Notes under the pieces: model-generated | Told to the model about the DNA's origin: nothing | Seen by the model: the letters and a program-made list of their open reading frames with translations, nothing else | Database searches by the model: none | Translations under genes and position numbers: made by a program | Assembly: GCA_028023455.1 (NCBI GenBank) | Contig: JAQFVV010012511.1 | Span: 2,042,165 to 2,106,164, forward strand | Origin: Epiperipatus broadwayi | Lineage: Eukaryota > Onychophora > Udeonychophora > Euonychophora > Peripatidae | Direction: 5' to 3' | Length of the DNA: 64,000 bases | Shown here: one piece after another, positions 59,650 through 64,000 of the stretch | Layout: each line of letters starts with the position of its first letter | Numbering within the stretch: position 1 is the first letter of the stretch

Positions 59650-60180
59650 TAATTATTGTATATATATATTGAATGATATTTTTGTGTTTATGTTTTGAAT
59701 TGGCAGTGTTTTGTGTATGTATTTTAAATAAGATTTATTACATTTAATTATTATTGAGAGTGGTATGTGTTTAAATAATGTATATATGAGTAGAAAAAAG
59801 TATTTTGTGTGTATATGTAAGAGTGCTGGGTAATTTTTATTTTATATATATAGTTTGTTTTGTTATTTTATTATGAATCTATGGGGTTTAGTATTTAATA
59901 ATTTTTCTTTGAATGATATTAAAAAGATTATTAAGATAGTAACTAAATTAAGTAATAAGATAAAATCTGTAAGATGTCAATTTTTTTTTTTCCCTAGGAG
60001 TTATGTACTTAATCTTAGAAAAAATAAATCTAAGAATAATAACTAAGTTTTGAATTTGTGACAGCTTATTTAATAAGTTCTAGATTTATTTCTAAATATA
60101 AAAGGAATATAGGTAATTCAGATAAGAGATAATTTTGATTTTTTTATGAGTCAATTTAAAAAGAATAGGTTTAGATTTTA
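59650..60180. other. AT-rich DNA, no gene seen
   Basis: A 63-codon frame at 59855-60046 is Asn/Lys/Ile-rich and judged incidental. Confidence 0.45.
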
Positions 60181-60199
60181 TTTTTAAAATATATTTATT

Positions 60200-62525
60200 G
60201 ACATAATAAAATTGTACAGATGAATAAAAAAAAAACACTTTGTTAATGTTGACTCATCCATTGCTGACATTGGTCTGGTAGATGTATGCCAGAGCCATCT
60301 CTGCACTAGCAGGTTGATAAGTGATTACATACATTCCATTTTGTTGGTATAGACCACCCCTTTTAAGGTTGGCCCAATAATGCTAACTTATCAGCTGGAA
60401 TACATGTAGTGTGAAATCAATGCCTCTCTAGTAGAATCCGGCATGTTGCATCAAAGACTACTTCATTTACGATACACTACAATGTGGATATATCAGGTCC
60501 AATATTCATGTAGAGACTGTGGGCCATACTAGTAGGCTCCATGTATTAATAAATAAAAATCTGGAGGATAATATCTTATCCTTGTTTTGAAGAGCCTTGA
60601 GCTTATCGCAAAATATAGCATTGGGGTCCAATGTTGGTTGTGTGAACTTTGACCTGCATCTTGTGTACCAAAAAGCATATGTCAGGAAGAGAGATAACCT
60701 GATAACTGTAAAGTCTCCAGAGGAGAGACAACCCCTGATGTCCAGGATTTTATCCACTGCTATAATGCAGTGTTGAGAGATGAAACTTCTAATACCATTA
60801 TAGCCTGGACATATATTTAACAGATGATTAAAGGTCTCCTCTCCTCTAGAGCAGGCATGACAAATTGGGTCTATTTTATTTAGAAACCACTTGTAGTATA
60901 AGAATGAATTAGTTGGCATGGAGCCCATATTCACCTTGATCAGATAATCCAAAAGTTTGGGCTCCAGTAGCAGATATTTAAATATTGTGGTGATTTTATG
61001 ATTGCTGCACCCTAGGTGAGTATAAATAGCTGTATATTCAGGATTCAGCAGGCGATGTGCCTGCCAGATGCTGATTTTATTATTAAACTCTGCTGTTGAG
61101 TGCCCATTGTATAAAAATTGTTGTTTAATAATGGTGTCAAGCCATGTGTCTTTAATTGGGGGAGGTCTGTCAGTAGGTATTACAGTCTCTATAATATCTG
61201 ATAGAGAGTATTTTTCCCCAGGTTTACTAAAAGTGAATGCCCTTTTTGGAAATTGTCTGTATTGAATGCAGACCCATACCATTCTGTCTCCTGTGAAACT
61301 GAAGTCTGCGGATGCTAATTGCAGTGGTCCGTCCTCTCCATAAGAGCTGACCACAGATCCTCTGAATTTGCAAGCTGAATGATTTGGTAACTGTCATTAT
61401 TGGCAGGTAGTAATTTATGCTCACCATGATCTTCATATTAATCAGAGCAATCTTCCCTTGTAGGGATAGATAAGTCCTTGACAGTGATTGAACCACCTTA
61501 GTAGCATTGTTGATGATGGATTTTTGTAGGCAGACAGACATAGCAGTCTGTGACTTGAAGATAGGGAACCCCAGAAAACATTGAGGTTCCGCTAAAAAAT
61601 TTTGATAGTATTTTCTTACTAGTGTTGATGCACCAGGATGATGACTTGTGAGGATTGATGGATAACTTATAATTTTTAGTATAATTGGTAATTATGGAGT
61701 GAAATGTCTTCAGATGTTTACGGGATGGAAGAATCACAAGTATGTCATCCATGTATGCAAAAACCTTGACGTTTTTCTTAAGCTGGGGCACATATATCCC
61801 TGGAAGCTGATATAGCTCTTTAATTAGAGGGTCAATGTACTTAATGAACAAGAAACCACTCAATGGTAATCCTTGTGGTATGGATCTTGAAGGGGCAAAT
61901 CCGTCTGAGTAAGTCCATTTATGGAAATATGAATGTGCCTATTATTCAGGAGATTGTCCAATATCTGAATTATCTGCTTTGATATGTCCAACTGAGATAG
62001 CAAATCAAGAAGAATGTTGACATCTACTGTATCAAAAGCATTGGACACATCTAGCTGAACTGCCACAGGCTAGGATTTCCTGATAAATCTGATGTGATCA
62101 AGCAGAATTTTCACTTCCCCAATTGCTGTCAGCGCTGATGATCCCTTCCTTGCAAATTGAGAGGCCGATATATCCTGTAGAATGGCATCCTGAATTTTTT
62201 CTTTAACTATACCCTCCATGACTTTGAACAAAATTGGTGTCATCGATATTGGCCTGATGCTGCTAAGAGAGCTAGGATCCCGGTTCTTTTTTATAAACGG
62301 GACCATGGTGATTGGATATAGGTTAGGGATTATTCTCCTTTCAATGGTGAGGTAGTTTAACATGTTTAATATAATCCTCACAGTAAAAAAATTTAAGTGA
62401 GTGAACACAAACTTCGGGATAGCATGAATCCCAGGATGAACATTATGAGGGAGACCCTGCAACCTACTGCTGATGACCTGAAGTGTAATACCATGATCTG
62501 ATTTTATTATAGGAATGAACAAAAG
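60200..62525 (-). mobile_element. 5'-truncated LINE with a perfect 16-bp target duplication
   Basis: TTAAAATATATTTATT is exact at 60184-60199 and 62526-62541, directly outside the element. The element reads on the - strand, starts within the region just before the RT and ends with an untranslated 3' part of about 300 bp. There is no poly-A; the last bases read ATTTTATTATGTC. Loss of ORF1 and the endonuclease is the usual result of incomplete target-primed reverse transcription. The RT is unlike the 37.7-kb element (YMDD box, different spacing), so it is another family, though both have the C-terminal CxxC..H..C motif. Confidence 0.85.
60506..62522 (-). pseudogene. LINE reverse transcriptase, frameshifted
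   Basis: Order on the - strand: 'SSIRPISMTPILFKVMEGIV' (RT block 2) near 62270-62205, then 'SQFARKGSSALTAIGEVK'. After a single stop near 62068 comes 'VQLDVSNAFDTVDV' with the first catalytic Asp. After a frame change near 61862 come 'SGFLFIKYIDPLIKELY' and the active-site 'FAYMDDILVIL' with both Asp kept. 'LLWRGRTTAISIRRLQF' lies near 61300 after another change. The last frame (61354-60506) has 'CHACSRGEETFNHLLNIC', a C-x2-C-x7-H-x4-C motif near 60860-60805. One stop and about three frameshifts make it non-functional. It resembles L1/Tx1 or I/Jockey-group RTs; the clade is open. Confidence 0.75.
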
Positions 62526-62544
62526 TTAAAATATATTTATTTAG

Positions 62545-62795
62545 AAAGAGTATATACAAGTGCTTGAAGAAGCTGTTAATAGCAAACAATCAAAATGAAT
62601 TAATTCAGGCTAAACGCTTTTGAGGTGTTATTCTTCATAATCATAGCCAAAATAGTAATAGTTTTTGTGATGTTATTAAATAGTAATATATGCAAATGTA
62701 TATGTAAATTAATCAGCTTGTCCATTTTCTGGAGATAGCAAAGCATGTGTCACATCTATTAATTGTGTTATTATCATTGTTGATAAAATATGCCT
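62545..62795. other. AT-rich DNA, no gene seen
   Basis: Nothing recognisable between the LINE's target duplication and the SINE-like island. Confidence 0.4.
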
Positions 62796-62799
62796 CTTT

Positions 62800-63015
62800 T
62801 ATCTTCCTTTTGCAGTCATTAGTTTCTGTGCACACAATTTTGGGGTTGAAGGATTCGAACCTATATGCTTCTCATGTTCAAGGAATATTGAAATGTCATT
62901 GTTCTTTTGCACTCTTCTGTATGCATATATATGTGGTGCTGCATCTGGCCTGAGAGCATGAAATTCTATATACAACCTGGGGTGTCTGAGTTGGGTCAAT
63001 CTTGTCCTTTGCATT
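62800..63015 (-). repeat. tRNA-like SINE candidate with a perfect box B
   Basis: On the - strand GGTTCGAATCC (62861-62851) is an exact box B, preceded by CTTGAACATGAGAAG, which could be a degraded anticodon arm. The island is GC-richer than its flanks. Box A is not clear and a tRNA cloverleaf does not form, so a retroposed SINE or tRNA fragment is more likely than a tRNA gene. Frames of 68 and 71 codons across it are incidental. Confidence 0.4.
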
Positions 63016-63019
63016 ATTG

Positions 63020-64000
63020 ATTAGTCTATTTGTGTTGGGGTATATGCGAAACCCAACTTTAAATTCGTCAGATAAGGTTTTAACAAGCTGTTTAGCTACT
63101 TTGAGAATGTAAGGAAAGAATGAAAATACTAGATTAACTTAATCAGAAGAGTTAGAAATTCTTAGTAAAAGATGTAATTTTATTTCTTTTTGTGATAAGA
63201 AATTAATATTTTATACAATTTAGTCCATGGAATTTAGTAATTTATATAATGAGCAAAAAATAAGTATTCAATTAGTTTAAATGAAAGTTTAAAAAATAAA
63301 AAAATGTTAATTAGTTTTGCTGAGGTTAAAAATCTTAAAAATGGATAATGGTTAATGATGGAATCATTTTTCATGAAGACAAAGCCAGCCATTTTGTTAT
63401 TATAAAAGATGTTTTTGAAAAGAAAGTTGATAAAGAATTGAATAATGGTGAAATATTTGTTTAGAAAAAGATTCTGGTAGCTTATTAAAAAAAAAAAAAA
63501 ATAGGTATGAAGAAAATGCAAATTTTTTTTTTTTTTTTTTAATAAAATGAAGTATTTAAAATGCTATTTAAGTAATTTCATATCAGCCAAGATGTTTATG
63601 AATATTAAAACTCAGAAAGAATGTTTCTTTTAAAATTTACTTTTGATTTTACTATAGTGTTGTTAAAAAAATTTCTAGGTTCTTAAATAATTTTCTAAAA
63701 GAATTTATCAGTTATGTAATTACATTGTTGCATCTTCTTTTGAGACTTTGAAAAGGTTAATAATTTTGAAATAGAAAATAATTGGACAAATGATAGTTTA
63801 TATATATATATATATATATTAATCTGTTAATAGATTAAGCAATATTGAGGTTTTTATTTCTGTATTAGTAAATAATGGGTCGTTGTCTAGAATTGTTGGA
63901 GAATTCTACATATTTTATATAAGTGTAAAATTAAAGAAGGATGGATAATAGGTTATATATATTTTTAATATGTTTGATTTAAATTAATTATTTGAAAGAG
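63020..64000. other. AT-rich DNA, no gene seen
   Basis: Several long A or T runs (63487-63501, 63523-63540) and a TA tract near 63801. A 95-codon - frame at 63234-63521 is Phe/Ile-rich and judged incidental. Confidence 0.45.

Noticed and set aside
1-64000. CRISPR array, bacterial operon or phage genes
   Set aside because: No regularly spaced short direct repeats and no run of closely packed frames with ribosome-binding sites. All recognisable proteins belong to eukaryotic transposons.

Overview
The window reads as intergenic or intronic DNA of an animal with a very AT-rich genome. The evidence is the mixture of repeats: APE-type non-LTR retrotransposons of at least three kinds, a ZBED5-like hAT transposon, non-autonomous hAT and Tc1/mariner-type elements, tRNA-derived SINEs, and repeats that appear to carry hammerhead ribozymes. 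No prokaryotic gene organisation, rRNA or intact tRNA is present. The phylum cannot be settled from this window. The only possible host gene part is a promoter plus first exon on the + strand near 45.8-46.1 kb (TATA motif, 78-codon reading frame, GTAAGT donor), and it is unproven.

Layout. From 0 to 13 kb the sequence is AT-rich, with a degenerate array of CAGGTGAT cores (1.77-2.10 kb), SINE-like islands (2.4-2.7, 5.3 and 11.3-11.5 kb), a 175-bp long-TIR MITE (4.88-5.05 kb) and a 163-bp tandem duplication (9 kb). A heavily mutated RTE-type LINE lies at 14.05-15.1 kb. A TATA-bearing island (15.9-16.1 kb), tRNA-like SINE candidates and a hammerhead-repeat copy (18.6-19.0 kb) follow. From 23 to 31 kb there is a (TA)n tract, a hAT-like MITE, a class-II tRNA-like SINE, a second hammerhead-repeat copy (26.3-26.8 kb) and a decayed ZBED5-like hAT transposon (28.41-31.23 kb).

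The 34.8-44.3 kb region is a four-level nest. A CR1/L2-like LINE is split by a hammerhead repeat, which duplicated 13 bp of target. That repeat is split by a Tx1/L1-like LINE of about 5.8 kb, with a diverged 10-bp target duplication. The LINE's ORF1 is split inside its zinc knuckle by a 547-bp hAT MITE, with an exact 8-bp duplication. Each level can be read from target duplications or continuing homology, so the order of insertion is fixed.

From 50.8 to 55.7 kb there are tandem and inverted repeat arrays. One of them is cut by a 1.5-kb hammerhead-repeat array, again with an exact 13-bp duplication. At 60.2-62.5 kb lies a 5'-truncated LINE with a perfect 16-bp duplication.

The most interesting signal is the hammerhead-repeat family. 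It has units of about 456 bp in tandem and head-to-head arrangement and a defined 3' terminus. It carries a minimal type I hammerhead fold, with a compensatory change in helix II between copies. This architecture matches Penelope-like element terminal repeats or animal retrozymes. No Penelope reverse transcriptase or GIY-YIG domain is present here, so these copies are non-autonomous or truncated.
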